Source of the DNA: Cerioporus squamosus
Lineage: Eukaryota > Basidiomycota > Agaricomycetes > Polyporales > Polyporaceae
Direction of reading: 5' to 3'
Length of the DNA stretch: 64,000 nucleotides
Assembly: GCA_022592435.1 (NCBI GenBank)
Contig: JABYQS010000024.1
Location: forward strand, 248,001 to 312,000
The notes beneath the pieces were generated by a model, which saw nothing but the letters and a program-made list of their open reading frames with translations, did not search any database and was not told the origin of the DNA. Every line of letters begins with the position of its first letter. Within the stretch, counting starts at the first letter, position 1. The position numbers and the translations under genes were made by a program. Positions 22,705-35,320 of this stretch are shown here, piece by piece.

Positions 22705-24588
22705 GGCGAGCACGAAGGTGAAAGCACAATGGTCGGTGCGGGCGCAGGCACCGAGGGCGAAACGAGAGCGAAAAGTAGGGAGCAATAGTGAGCGGTGAGC
22801 GAGCGGGACATGATATATGGATACCAATCCTATGTAGTTCTGCAAGGATCGGGACGCGCAATCTGCACTGGTAAGCGTAAGCTTCCCGAGCGCGGTGCAA
22901 GGGCGCATCAGGAACATGCATACCTGTTCGACAGCTACAGCCTAGTCAATTCAAATCGCATGGTACTCCTTTGTGCAGTCCGGACGTCTGATGCTCTGAG
23001 AAACTCATAGCCAGCGGCGGCGCGAGGAGCGTGCTCACATCGGTCGCCAATAATGCCGCCTACTCCCCGGGAGTTCCGGGCTGGGGCGCGCTCCCAGGTC
23101 GTCGCGACCGCATGTTGTTGAACGCCGACAGAAGGGAACTTTGAACGAGAGCTTGATCGCAGGCCGGACGACAGATGTTGTCCCAAGCGCGGTGCAGCAA
23201 GGGTGCTATCGGCTACGCCCGTACAAAAGGCGGTGTATGTCAGATCAATGTGGAACCCCTTGACATTCGGGCAGGAGGGACAAAGACCGCGTCGGTTTGC
23301 CATAGGAGGGGTGCTGTTGGATCACAGGCTGCCCGCAGGATCACCACTGACATATTCTTTTCACAAGGCCCCTCGCACGAGAACCAGAATTATATGATCT
23401 TCAAGCTGTCTCAGGAATCAGCATACACCGTCCCGCTATTCGATCGAGCACGTACTCATGAGCCACTTGTTCGATAGTACTGAGTACTTGATATTGCTAC
23501 ATGGCTGTGGTTCAACCTCGATCTGAAGCAGAAGGAACGGCGACTGGCTTGCGCCGCTAGCGCTGAGGCCTACATACTTTGAAGAAGCTTACGTAACTCC
23601 ACTATCACGTGGTCGATGGACAATCCCGACAAGCGCCCTTAGCCACAGACGCGACGCGACGCGACGTCTTACTGCTATGTATGCAGTACATACTTGCTAA
23701 TGGTCACGCGCACGACGGCCCATGCTCTGCTCGAGCGTGTAAGTCATTGAATCCCTTGCTAGGCTTGGCTTGTACTTGATGCGCACTGGAGCTCATACAA
23801 CGTCACCTTCTGCGATAGAGGTAATAGGGGAGACAACGAATCACGATAGAGGGTAAGAACACTTTAAACTTTAACCCATCCACTGGTACGTACTGCATGC
23901 TCGCTGCGTCATGCCTCCTTATTCTGATAAGCTGCAAATATATATTGTCAGGGACCAGCCACTTTCAAACCGGAAGTCTTGCGAAGAATCTCAGGACGGA
24001 ACTCACCCGGAGGTACGTCTGTTGCTTTGAGCCCAGTCCTTCATACCGTTGGACAGTCGCAGTTTTGAATATAATGCAGCTCAGTTTAGAGGCATTGCGA
24101 GTACTAGTCACGCCAATAATGTTCGTATATTGACTCTGCATGTCTTGCCACCGCTGACGATGTCAGTGTATGCGTCGCAGACTGCTGTCGGCTTCAACGG
24201 CATCCCGAGTACCATCAGATGTTGGCACAGAGCCGGCTCAAGTGTACTGTAACTCAGGCACCCGCCCGTCATGCCACACTGCTAGCTTGTGAGCAGAAGG
24301 AAGGACCCGCAAGGATGTCTTGTAGGTACCAAACATTGCATTCATTTAATGTTTGGCACTTCAAGCATGTGTGGTGGATGCCAACCCATATTCATGGTGT
24401 TCATCACACAGTGTCAGCAACACCAAGGCTACTCTGCATTATGAGTTGGGTAGCGGGATGGCAGCTCAGTCGAACAACTAGTGCCCCGTGCAAGCCTGGA
24501 AGTACGAAACAGTGGAAGAGTCGTGTAACAGGGCTGACGCAATGACGCGACGAGGCACGAGGGTTGCGCCGGGAGAAGCCGAGACCGT

Positions 24589-24620
24589 GGGAGGAGGGGG
24601 GGAGGGGGGTCCGGGGGTCC
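24589..24620. repeat. G-rich tract, first copy
   Basis: A run of GGGAGGAGGGGGGGAGGGGGG followed by TCCGGGGGTCC. Several runs of three or more G make it a candidate G-quadruplex. A near copy lies at 25025-25055. The flanks of the two tracts differ. Confidence 0.5.
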
Positions 24621-25024
24621 TTACTGCACTTTTGGCAGTCCATTTGTGCAAGCCTTGCGGAGGCTTATAAAATGTGTCAGTGGTCTCTACAAACATGATT
24701 TCATGATTGGAACCACTCACAAAGGTTCGAGAATGAACATCAAAGATTGGGCACTACTATAGACGTTGTATGACCTTCCCTCTCGATGGTTTCGGGCGTC
24801 TAGTTGCTATATTGGGTATTGCGCGCTCGAACCACAAACTGAGGTCGATATGTCCCGGACACCGTTGGGGCTTGGCAGATGGAGAGGGAAATGCTGCTGT
24901 ATGACTTCCCCTCCGCAAAGCATCAAATGAGCCTTCTCAGTGTCTGTGACGGTCTGCTGTCTGATTTCAGATTATGTTTGTCTGAAAACATGCGGAAAAC
25001 ATACTATATATGGTATGTTCCCAC

Positions 25025-25055
25025 GGGGGAGGGGGGGAGGGGGGTCCCCGGAAAC
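25025..25055. repeat. G-rich tract, second copy
   Basis: CGGGGGAGGGGGGGAGGGGG continuing into GTCCCCGG shares the core AGGGGGGGAGGGGGGTCC with the tract at 24.6 kb. Same strand, about 430 bases apart. It could form a G-quadruplex; no role is known. Confidence 0.5.
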
Positions 25056-26469
25056 TGCTTGTTGCACTTTCAGTACCCCCGGTCTGAAATTCTTCTCATG
25101 CAGCCCTCGTGCGACGAGGCACGACCGCTCATGTTCAATCGTGGCACGTCAGTCCCCCTGCAGTTCCTGCGATTTGTTCGCAAGCCTCGTCCTCCTCCAC
25201 TTGTACGCGGGACAAGCTTAAGACGCTGGGAGCTCCTCTATGCACTGGACGATGTCTGAGACCCAGCGCAAACAGCAATGGGGTGTCGCTTGAACCGAGC
25301 CGTGCAGCATTCCTCCCGCCGCTATTCGCATCACTGCTATGATTCACACCCTTACATTGAGTTATCGGCCTTGGGCATACTATCACTGCGTCCATGACCG
25401 TGGTGTCGATACCCAAGCACTCCTGGAAAGCAACTTCGCAAGTCAATGCCTCAGTGAAATTCAGCGGCATTAACACTTTGTGGCTCACCGGCTTGTCCAT
25501 CCACTACTTTCATGGAGTCATAGATGAGTCGATGTCCTGGAAATCTGACCAGCTCTGGAGCCCGTCGCGATGCACGCCTCCTGTGCATGGTTTGGAGCAA
25601 TGAGCATGAAACCCACGAGCAACGACGTCCGCTCATGAACATGGGAAAGCGCAAGCGCCGGGGCCGTGCCACCGCATGGCGGAAGCGTGGGCGCATCCCG
25701 GCGCAAGTCTGTCGCTTACCGCCATGAGCCTCTCCCAGTACTGGTATCTGGGCTTCCCTATGCTGCTGCAACCTCGTGGATCTCGACGGACATGACCGCA
25801 GGAAACGGTCGAAGGCACATCGCTCGCAGCTGAATATGGAGCCCGGACCGAAGACTTCCTCACGGCGGTAATCAGCCTCGAGGCAACCATGACCTGCCAT
25901 ACAAGGCCTCCCACCTCGTTGTGTGCACGGCCGTCCTTGTGCCCGCCCGCACACTCGTCCGCCACGTTGGAAACGCGAGTACAATGGAGTGCCACCTATG
26001 AAGGTGCGATCTCTTATCCTCCGCACGTTTGTCCTTTCCGACGTGTCATCTCTCTCGTCCTCCCATCCAGTGACTTTGGCCTCCCAGAGTCCTCCGTAGA
26101 TTATGCCCAGTCTATCGCCTCAGCGCAGCCGGAAACTAGCACAGTCCCCTCTGAGCCAGCAAGGTTAGTCGTCACTTTCCTCTCATCGCCCTTTCTTCTT
26201 CGCGTGGCTCTGCTTCGCCGGTCTCTCACTTGGCCGTCCTTCATTGTAGTCCGTGCGGCGTCCTATCGATCTGCTTGCGGCTGAGCCCTGTGCGGGATCG
26301 TCGCCTCTATACAACGGCCTATTGTCTCTTCCCTGCTCGTTACGTCTTCACGGACTTAGGCTATCAAACATTTTGTCTTATTTGAGGCCGAATCGACTTC
26401 TCGCCCCGACGCTTCTTTCTCCTCCTCCGTTCCCACCAAGCTTATCAGCTCCTTCGTACACCAGGTCCA

Positions 26470-29400
26470 ATGCAGAACATCACGCCCCGTGAGATGACCC
26501 CGTCGCCCTCGTTCCGCGAGAAACAGAGGACGATCAAGGCCCACTCGATGCCCGCCGTGCCTTCTGTTAACCAGATCCTGGCAGCAAGTCAGAATGGGCA
26601 GTTGATGTACCCGCAGGCGCAGCAGCCGAGTCCGACAGCTTCCAACTCCTCCCACCAGTCTCGTCGTTCGCCCCCACCCACCTCTCGTATCTCGCCGACC
26701 GCACCGAAGCTTGCCTCCCAGACGGAACGCACCGCAGAGCGCCAGAACAGTCCTCCGCCGCCGACTCTGCACCATGCGCCTCATAGTACGCCCGCTATTC
26801 CTCAGCTCGGTAGTCAGTCAGTTCCAAACCCCCATCATCCCCGCCCAGTACCCCGTGGTGCTCCTCCGGCGTTCCTCTCACAGTTCAACCAGAACCCGGA
26901 GGACAGGTGGGCGGTGACAGAAGAGCTCATGGCCGAATTCGAGCGGGAGCACTTCATCTCGCACCCGGCAGGAACCGCGGGCGTGGCGTACGCTGGCGGT
27001 GCGGCGTCCAACGGGGTACAGCGGCGCAATTCTCTCAACGCGCCTGCGAAGGACCCGGCAGTCGAGCGTGTCCGTGCTGCGGATCGGGCATCGCCGAAGG
27101 ATTCGGATGGCGGCGGGGCACAGGTGGCGAAGCGGCAGGTGAGCGGCCAGAAGGAGAGGGATATGCAGATGCAGGCCGCGCGCGAGAGTCCCAAGGCTCG
27201 CGAACGCTCAGGAACGGTCTCATCCCAGCACGCCCAAGACACGCATGCGCGTACGCCCGAGTACCGAGGCTCTCCGCAGTACCAGACGCCGATGGCCTCA
27301 CCGGGCGAACGTACGGCCGGATACACCCAGTACGTCCAAGAGGGATACCAGAGCCAGCCTCCCCAGAGCGCCACGCAGACTGTTCCGAGGAAGCCCGTTC
27401 CGGCATCGGTCGCAGCGGACTCCAACTCGAATCGTCTCACGCCCCCAACTGCGTCGAAACTTGCCACCACTGCGCATACCCCGCCGCTGCAGGTCATGGG
27501 CTCGCGCCCTCCAGATCGCTCTCTTCCTCTGCAGGAGCCCGAAGAGGACAATGGGCACGATTACGAGCACGATGAGCCGGGGTACACGGATCGTCATCTC
27601 GGCTCGCCTACTCCTTCGTCGGACCTCTATCCTGAAGGCCATACGACTCGTTACGATAACCGCCACGAACACCGAGATGATGACGACGATGACGACGACG
27701 GCACGCTTAACGAAGAAGGTGACGATCATCTCCAGCAAAACAAGAGCAGCGAGGACTCCGAGTCTGGGTTCACACCTCGCTCTCCTTCCACAACCCTCCC
27801 TGAACGTCCCCGCGACCCTTCGTATGCCGCGCAGGCTACTCAGTATGCCGAGAATCAGAAGACGATTCGCGCGAAGCATCGCATCGGGACTACCGACCAG
27901 CTCGGCATGCGGACCTTCGACCCTACGCTCTTCGAGCGCGAAACTGTCAACAGCCTAAGGAGCGGCAGCCAGGAGGCCCCTACAAGTGCCCCGCGCGAGC
28001 GCGCTTCACAGTCTCCTCCTCAGCAGATGCCTCAGCCGCAGCCTCAGCCGCATGCTCAGTCCCAGTCAGAGCCACCGAGGCAGCAGCAACAGCAGCAGCA
28101 GCCGCCCCAGTTCGAACCTCATCCATACCCGATGAGCTTGCACCACATACTAGATCAACGGTTGGGTTATGGGTGGAACCAGTCCAGTGCCCAGTCGGAC
28201 GACATGCAGAGCCTTTTCGATGACCCGACGTCCTCGTACCTGCAGACCTTCCTGCGCTCGGCGAGCGCCCGCCCAGGTGCTCCCGTCCCTCCGACGCCTC
28301 AGAGCCACACCGCTGCTCCTTCTCCGTCCCCGCTCATCTCTGCGACGCCCTCGGACGTCGAGCGCAGACAGATTGGTTCGCCCTATCCCTACCCATTCAC
28401 GCACATCCGCCGCTCCACAGTGTCCGGTGGGATGACTGCGCCGTCTACCAGCTACGACATCAACAATCCTAGCGTCATCCGCGAACAGATGGCTCTCCAG
28501 ATGCAGATCTACGCCCTGAACAACGGCCTCGCGCCTCCCTCGTCCGACTCTGCCTTCTCTCCGTCATCCACGCCGTTCCCGGGTCCAGGCTACAACCCTT
28601 GGGCGTTCGTACCTGCAGGCGGTGGCCTTGGCTTGAACGGGCAGTCGATCGCGGCGAGCATCCGTTCGAGCCCGAGCCACGAGCCTGTCAACCTCCCTCC
28701 GCCTCCCATGCGCGGACGGGGAGTTCGCAGGCCGAATGGACACGTCCATCCGCAACAGACCGCTCGCCCTGCCCGCAGAGTCAAGCCTCCTCCGCGTGTC
28801 GACAGCACGCAGCCGCGGGAGACCAGCCCCGAGCCGTCTTCTGGCGAGGAGACCGCGGGAGAAGACCGCTTTGTAGATCCATACGTGCGGGAGTTCGAGG
28901 GCGCTGCAAAGGGGAAGCTCGCGGGAGAATGGGACGGGACGGAAGTCTCTCAAGTCTCTCCGGAGGGAGACGACGATGCGGAGTGGGTTGACGAAGAGGA
29001 TGACCTTGATGACGATCTGCTGGACCTCGAGTACCACCCACAGTACGTGAGCAACGCTCAGAAGCGGAGGAGACGGTTCGACACGCGCTGGGATTCGCTC
29101 GTCCAAGCAGTGAGTGCAATTTTTCGTGCGTACGATCGTCGGGACTAACTCGTGATTATAGTTCAAGCTCTGGATCGTGAAACGGACTCGACACTGGTCC
29201 TTCTTGCCTCTCCTCCTCACTCCACCAAACTCCACGCTCTCACTTCGCGCTCTATCCGCCGAGACCCAGCTCTCGCGAACTCGACCGCGCTGGCCAGCGT
29301 CAAGCGCTCCTTCTCGCACCTCGCCGGCCAACGCCGAGTCGCGCGCAAGGCCCAACGCATCTCCCTCGTGGAACGATTGTCTTCAAACGCGTCCGCGGAC

Positions 29401-29676
29401 GGATCTCCCGGCGCTGGTTCTCCTGGTGAGGTGGACCTGCGCCGTGCGTTGGAGACAGCGCTCGGCAGCCTCGGAGCGCTGCAGTCGATCTACGATCAGC
29501 GCGAAGCTCGGTGGCGGGAGGAGATGCGTCGTCTGACCGACGATCGCGAGCGAGTCGAACTGTTGTTGGGGCAAGCGTTGGGTACCGGTGTGGCCAACTT
29601 GAACGGGTACGGCTTTTCGCCTGCGCAGCTGCGCATGAACGGACACGGTGTTCCTGGCGGGCAGCCGCTGCAGTGA
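26470..29676 (+). CDS. Large intrinsically disordered protein with conserved-looking C-terminal domain
   Basis: Exon 1 encodes about 885 residues rich in Pro, Ser, Gln and Thr. It includes SMPAVPSVNQILAASQNGQL near the start, an Asp-rich run near residue 408 and a Gln run near residue 540, with many SP/TP sites. The acidic stretch at residues 830-870 is followed by HPQYVSNAQKRRRRFDTRWD and then SLVQAVSAIF. An intron with donor GTGCGT and acceptor GATTATAG joins to LQALDRETDSTLVLLASPPH. The last exon (about 170 residues) is more ordered: VDLRRALETALGSLGALQSI and REEMRRLTDDRERVELLLGQ look like a coiled coil. The second exon has two open frames; I chose the one with the coiled coil. The function is unknown: it could be a scaffold or a transcription-linked protein. 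Confidence 0.75.
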
Positions 29677-30526
29677 ATGGGATCCATGAAGCCTATAGCA
29701 TGATGTGTGTACTTTGTTTGAGCCTTCTCTGTATGACTCTGTTCCCGCAAGTGTAGTGCTACATGCATGTACAGCACCACTGCCCTATGTACCACTGCTC
29801 CTCCGAGCACTGTACCGTTACATTACCAAGTGTTGTCGATCGAATGCGATACGTGCACCTTGTACTGGCGTCGTCCTCCATCTGGACTTGCCTATGGTCC
29901 TTTGAAGATCCGTGATACTGATCCGAGACACGCTCTTAAGCACATACCACTGGCAACTCAATGATGACCGCGCCGTAATTTTAAGTGAGAACATCCGTCA
30001 TGGCTCACTAACTACTCAACTACTCATGACCTTCCCTAGCTCAGCCTGCACTCATTACGACCTGGATGGACGAGGTGATGGTGAACACTAGACCTGCCTT
30101 ATCCGTCATAGCGTGCAACCTGGCTTAGCCGCGGATAAGTATCGTCGCGGACGTGCGATGTTGTTGATCAATGCATGCTCATCTGAACAATCTCTCTTGT
30201 AGTTCTTCGAACGGACCGCTATCGTGCAGTAGGTGAGTTTAAGCTGAGTCCGAGTCATACGAAGCTCACTGGCGGAGACTGGCCTCGGCAGACACATCAA
30301 AACTGGTCCGTCCTCCGTTGCCTTCTTTTACCTCATCCACCGTGGTGCTATGGACTCACAAGTCAACACATCCAGCAGCCGTCCAATAAATTTACTCTGT
30401 CCCTCACAAACTCCTCCAGGTTCCGAGTCCTCCGTCCCTTCGCTTGGCGATTTTCAACTTGCGACGTTCCGACATTGCTGCGCACCGAACGTTCACCGCT
30501 GACAGTCGACGCGCCGCGTTGCACCA
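29677..30526. other. Intergenic, 3' region of the disordered gene and promoter of the next
   Basis: No coding frame is supported. TATA-like or poly(A) signals are not distinct. A C/T-rich piece lies at 30400-30450. Confidence 0.35.
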
Positions 30527-32494
30527 ATGGAGCGCAAACCAGTTAAGCCAGAGAGGCTTAGCTTTCCGGTAGGAAACGAATCAGGTTCTTGCAAGATGGA
30601 AGCCCGAGGCAGGCGAGGACATTATGCCTATTGTCCCTCGGACGTATCCACTCAATCTCCTTGAGACAGGCTACCACGAGACGAGCAGAAGCCAATCCCC
30701 AACACTATCCTCGAGGAACTGCTGGCCGCCAAGGACGCACAAATCGCAGCATTGCAGAAGGAAGTGGCCATATATCGCGGTCAATTGTCGGGAGCTCCGA
30801 GTGCGCCAGGTCCGAGTGCTGCTGGGATCAAGGTGAGCACCGATAGATACTACGTACACCGATGTTTGCTCCTATATATCGACGGCTGCACACCTAACCC
30901 TGCGTTTTCTCTAGAGAAGCCCGAGCCCGCCATCCGGGAATGGAAGCGGCCCTCCGACAGGCAGTCGTTATAACCCCATGCAGATCTGCGAATCCGATGG
31001 AGAAGACGGTGCTCCTGTGGGTCCAAGCTTGGCGTCGACACGTCCACGCGCTCGGCCTGCGACTCGACACGGAAAGATCGATCTAGGAATGATTGAGCTG
31101 AGCGACTCGGACCACGAAGAAGTTGCCATCACAGCCGCTGCGGATCCTCGCAGGAAACGTAGGATGAAGGTATCACCTCAGACGACGTCGGACGCGATGC
31201 CGAAGAAGGAGCCAGATGTCAAGGTTGAGGCTGGTGTTCTGCAGGATTCCCCGCCATACAAGCAGCGCAAACTCAACCACGCAGGTAAGTCGTGCCTACG
31301 CTGTTCCACTGAAAGTTGCCAATCTTCATTCGGACGTTGCTAGAGGATGGAGGGGATAACAAGGTGAATATTGCGAAGAAAACAGGACCATCGTCTGGCC
31401 GAGTGAATTTTTCATGCCCGAGAACTGTAAGTGTCTTTCCAGTCCTAAGTCCCCCTATCATGCGCGAAGCTAACATCTGTTCTACAGGATCCGAAGGTAG
31501 AAGAGCCTGATAGTCATGCAAGGACCGTTTTCAAAGATGGCATGGAGCCATACGACAAGTTGGACGAGGTGGAATGGGGCAGTTTGTTGAACGTGCGTAC
31601 CGTGCGTCTTCCGGTCCTTTCCTCTGTCTCACTCGACGACTCGGTGCAGCCAAAAGCCGAGATCAAGAAGGAGTACCTGCTAAAGGAGGAAGATCTCCTC
31701 GAAATCGTCTCCCCGGCCGCCCTCAAACCCTTCCACATCACGCTCGCCGATGACAAACGCTCGGTCACCGTGACCCGCGCGCAGCTCTCGCGCCGTTTCG
31801 GAGGCGGCGGCATGGACACCTTCCCGCGTCCCAACAAGAACCGCATCGCGGTGCACGGCCGCAGCAACTTCATGTGCATCAGTCTCGACTGGAACCCGCA
31901 TGGGCCGCAGAAGCCCGGACACGGGGGCCTCTTCTTCGAGACGACCGTCTGGCCCGGGGATGCGTGGACGGCGAACAAGAAGCATTCGCGCACGCAGACG
32001 GTCTTCGTGAAGCTGAGAGCTAAGCAGTGGTTGTACCTGGGCGAGTACGAGTTGATCGGGCATACGCCGTTGACTGTCCAACAGTGGCATAATCTCCACG
32101 AAAGGGTAAGGTGATAGTCTGATGACGCCAGGAATCACTGTTCCTGATACTCGTATGTGTCCGGTTCACAGGTGCGTTCGACATGGGCGCATGAAATCTC
32201 GACGAGTAGCTGGGGAACGCCCATTCGTGCACGTATTCACCTTCGGAAGACCTTTGGTCGACAACCAGCGAGGGAAGAAGTGGAGACCGCGTTGGGAAAA
32301 TTCGAGGACGTGTCCAGAGAAGATGTCAGGGACGCCCTCGATGCTGGAGAGGAGGTGAGTGCAGAGAATGCAAGAGCGCAACAGACATACTGATCGCTAT
32401 GAGTGCCTAGTGCATCTGTGCTTGGTCTATGAAGTGTATTGGCTACGACGAGGACTTCCAGCTAGAGCTCGTCGAGTTGTCGAGGAGCGCGTAA
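30527..32494 (+). CDS. DUF6697-like protein, copy 1 (separate from the array at 52-58 kb)
   Basis: Readable parts are a coiled-coil exon (ILEELLAAKDAQIAALQKEV), an acidic linker (KIDLGMIELSDSDHEEVAIT), a Lys-rich NLS-like stretch (RKRRMKVSPQ) and the main domain. The domain runs from EYLLKEEDLLEIVSPAALKP through FMCISLDWNPHGPQKPGHGG and AKQWLYLGEYEL to VRSTWAHEISTSSW. The last exon ends KCIGYDEDFQLELVELSRSA. It matches the three genes at 52-58 kb block by block: leader-type Glu/Leu segment, Asn-Pro-His segment, W(L/V)Y(L/M)G(E/Q)Y, VR(S/R)TWA, C(I/V)GYD. I assign this to DUF6697, a basidiomycete family of unknown function, from memory. The 5' end is unclear: the ATG at 30527 meets a TGA after 45 codons unless an intron or an indel near 30697-30700 is present. 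It lacks the basic RVKRVRTS tail of the other copies. Confidence 0.6.
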
Positions 32495-32772
32495 TGGCCA
32501 GTCTCACCACCTATGGAAGGGTTCAACCTATCAGTACTTGTTTTGGGCACTGGACTTGCGATGCGTACCTGTGATACGCTCGGAGACCTACGTTCACGCT
32601 TTACTTACTACAACTGTCTCATTGTCCAATCTATCAAAACCCATCGACTCGCGTAACTTGCAAATAGCGTACGGAATAGAGCATCATTAAATCGAAGTCT
32701 CAAGCTTGACTAACCTCCCAATGCACGAAAGAAGACCATTAACGACCATGAGATGCACACCTGCTCAGGTCC

Positions 32773-35320
32773 CTAGTCGACGTCCTCAATCCCACCGCCA
32801 TACATCGTGCCGCCTCCAGCAGCGCCCGGCCCAGGGATGGCACCCGTGTAAAACGTAAACAGCGGCGCAGGTGCAGGCGTGACAGGCTCCAATGGGGGCG
32901 GCGGAGTCTCAGGCCGCTCGTCAGCCTCAGCTTCAGCAGCTTCCGGGGCGGGCGGGATGGTGAATGTGAATGCCGGGACCGAGGGCCCAGCGGCGGCGCT
33001 CGGGGAGGGAGTGGTTTGCGTCGCAGCGGCCGCGCGGCGCTTCTGCTCCGACTTGGCAGCCGAGAGCTTGCGCCGCTGGACCTTGACGAAGGATGACAGT
33101 GCGTCAACGGCGTCAATGAGGAACTGCTTGCTCGGCTTGTCCGCCAGCCTGCGGGGAAGAACCAGGGACGGGCACAGTTAGCGCCGTTGAGGGAGGGGTA
33201 GACGAAGGAGATCCACTTGCCTGTTCACCATCTCCTCGACGACGTCGGTCGCGCGCAGCCATGGCATCGTCTTCGTGAGTTCGCGGTACACCTTGACGAG
33301 GACGGCCTGTCCGCCCTTCACTGCGACGCCGGCATCCGCCCAGCCCTCGAAGCGCTGCTTCAGCCTCGGTCGGAACTCGTCGCGCAAGTCCTCCATGTCG
33401 GGGTCTGTTGGGTCGAGATCGAGGTATCCCAGCGGGTCTGCGTCTTCCGTGCCGTCGAGCGCAGGAACGATGGGCAGACCCATGACCATCGCCGCGAGCG
33501 CCATCGGGTTCGGTGTGTTCGTACCAGGGGTGATGACCGCGTCGACCCACCGCTCAATACGGTCCTGCCTGCCGCCTGCGGATGGCCGCAGCTTGAGGAT
33601 TTGCTCGATTTCTGCCTTGTTCTCTGGGGTCTCGAGCAGGGAGAATGAGCCGAGGAGCGGGGCTCGGACCGCGGCGACGGTGTCAAGAAGCTCCTTCTCG
33701 ATAATCTCGAGTGCGCGTTGCTGCTGAAAGGGGTCCGCGCCGAGGGTCGTCACAGCGGACTGATATACGTTGGCGTCTCGTGGACGGATAAGGTGGGAGT
33801 GGCTGGAGAGCAACGAGGCGAGGGTGACGGTGTTTCTCTCCAGAGAGTGAATATCGAGAGCTGCGGCAAAGACTTCGGGACAGCTCGGCGCCATTTCGTT
33901 GAGATATTTCATGAGCTCCGCTGCGGTCGTCTCCGGGTTGGTCGAGTTGGCAAGAATGGCGGAGTACAGGCGCAATGAAGGGTTGATCTTGAAGACGGCC
34001 ATCATCGCTGCGTGGACGTGTTTCCGGAACTGCCACATCTGGCTGCTGATTCGACTTGACCAGTGCTTTGCGTGCGAAGGCGAGGCCGTCTCAGGAACCT
34101 TGGGCAACCAGTCATGGTTGCCGATCGGCTCGTCGAGGTCGCTGTCTTCGTCAGTGTATGCGTTCTCGTCCTCGTCAATGTCCGACAATACGGACGCATC
34201 GTCATCCACATCGTCTACATCGTGCGGACCTGTGATACGAGTTAACCAAGCAGAGCACGGGGAACGTGCAGTAGCCCTACACTTCTTGCCGCCGTACAGC
34301 AACTTCTCCAACGCAGCCCATCCCAGGAGGTCCTCGATATCGTCGAGCATCTCAGGGATTCTCTTGATTTGTCTTTGGGACCCAGTCGCAAGCATGCTGA
34401 GGAAGAGATCACGCCAAATGAACTGCAGCACTTCCTCGATGTTGTGCGCGCCATTGACGTGCCATGACTTGACGACCTTGCCTGATTTCCTCTTCAGAGT
34501 GATCGGCACGTACATGCTGGTGAACGCGCAACGACAGCTGGGAGGCAATATCAGCATGTTTGTCGTTTAGAGGGCCGCATCACACCGTTCGTCGCAGGAA
34601 GGTTGGAGACATTCCGATCGTATTTTGTCGAACATCGCGCAGAATCTGTGCGAACCCGCCTGGTCATCATCTCTTTACATGAAGCTATGCTCGTATCTGC
34701 CGCCGCAGGGCTATTGAGCGGACGGATTCCAGTGATTGAGTATAGCACGGGCTCAGTGGCGTAGAGATATGCATAAGCTCCTTGGTCGACCGGGACTTCG
34801 ATCATGCAAGTCCAGCAATGTCAACCGCTATTCAAACAAATACAGAACGCCCAATGCAGTCTCCCTAGACAGTTGCGCGGAGGATAACCGGATGACGTAG
34901 GCAGCTAAGGCAGGCGAGTGTACAGCTGCGGTAACCTCTAGCCATCGGGGAAGCTTAACCTTCGTAGCAGGGATGTGCGGGGACCGTGCTCAAAAGGTAA
35001 GAGACGCACCTGGCTCGTCCGTGTCCAATCTGGTCCAACGTGTTCATCGTGAACAGAAGACATTCGTGCGCGAGCACGAAGTCGACGTTGTGCTCGTACA
35101 CCACCCGCCATATGTCGTTCAACCAGGACGTTACGCTATCCACCGTCTGGTCGAGGAGCTCGGACCTATGTGAGCGCTCCTTCACAAATGATCGCTTTGC
35201 GTCCCGGTGAAGTTCGTCCAGCAAGATGTTCACTTCGCGCCTCTTCGCCTTGAGGTCGAGGATGGGGATGCCCGCATGCCGTCGCTGCATTTTGGATGCG
35301 CTCGCGAGATCTTCTTGCAT
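32773..35320 (-). CDS. Hypothetical helical protein, unknown function
   Basis: Exon 1 starts at 35320 (MQEDLASASKMQRRHAGIPI) and includes WLNDIWRVVYEHNVDFVLAH and CLLFTMNTLDQIGHGRA. A 480 nt intron joins to CRCAFTSMYVPITLKRKSGK. The long middle part has an acidic patch (DDDASVLSDIDEDENAYTDE) and several helical, Leu-rich blocks such as SLRLYSAILANSTNPETTAA and LLGSFSLLETPENKAEIEQI. An intron with an unusual GC donor (GCAAGT at 33220-33215) joins MVNR to LADKPSKQFLIDAVDALSSF. The protein ends in a Pro/Ala-rich tail closing with GGGIEDVD. The total is about 680 residues. I do not recognise a domain. The gene faces RFC1 across 470 bases, which may mean shared control but not shared function. Confidence 0.7.

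Larger units (their letters stand above)
22705..26469. other. Long intergenic stretch, no convincing gene
   Basis: Nearly 3.8 kb without a frame that shows a domain or consistent splice signals. It contains two G-rich tracts near 24.6 and 25.0 kb, listed separately, and a CGCGA tandem run at 23650-23668. A near-palindrome lies at 24998-25020 (AACATACTATATATGGTATG). The last 250 bases before 26470 are C/T-rich and form the probable promoter and leader of the next gene. No reverse transcriptase, integrase or terminal repeats are visible, so a transposon origin is not supported. Confidence 0.4.

Noticed and set aside
22705..26469. Transposable element in the long intergenic stretch
   Set aside because: No terminal repeats, target-site duplications, reverse transcriptase or transposase motifs could be seen.
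26835..27551. 238-codon minus-strand frame inside the large disordered gene
   Set aside because: It is the complement of a GC-rich coding exon and has no domain or splice context.
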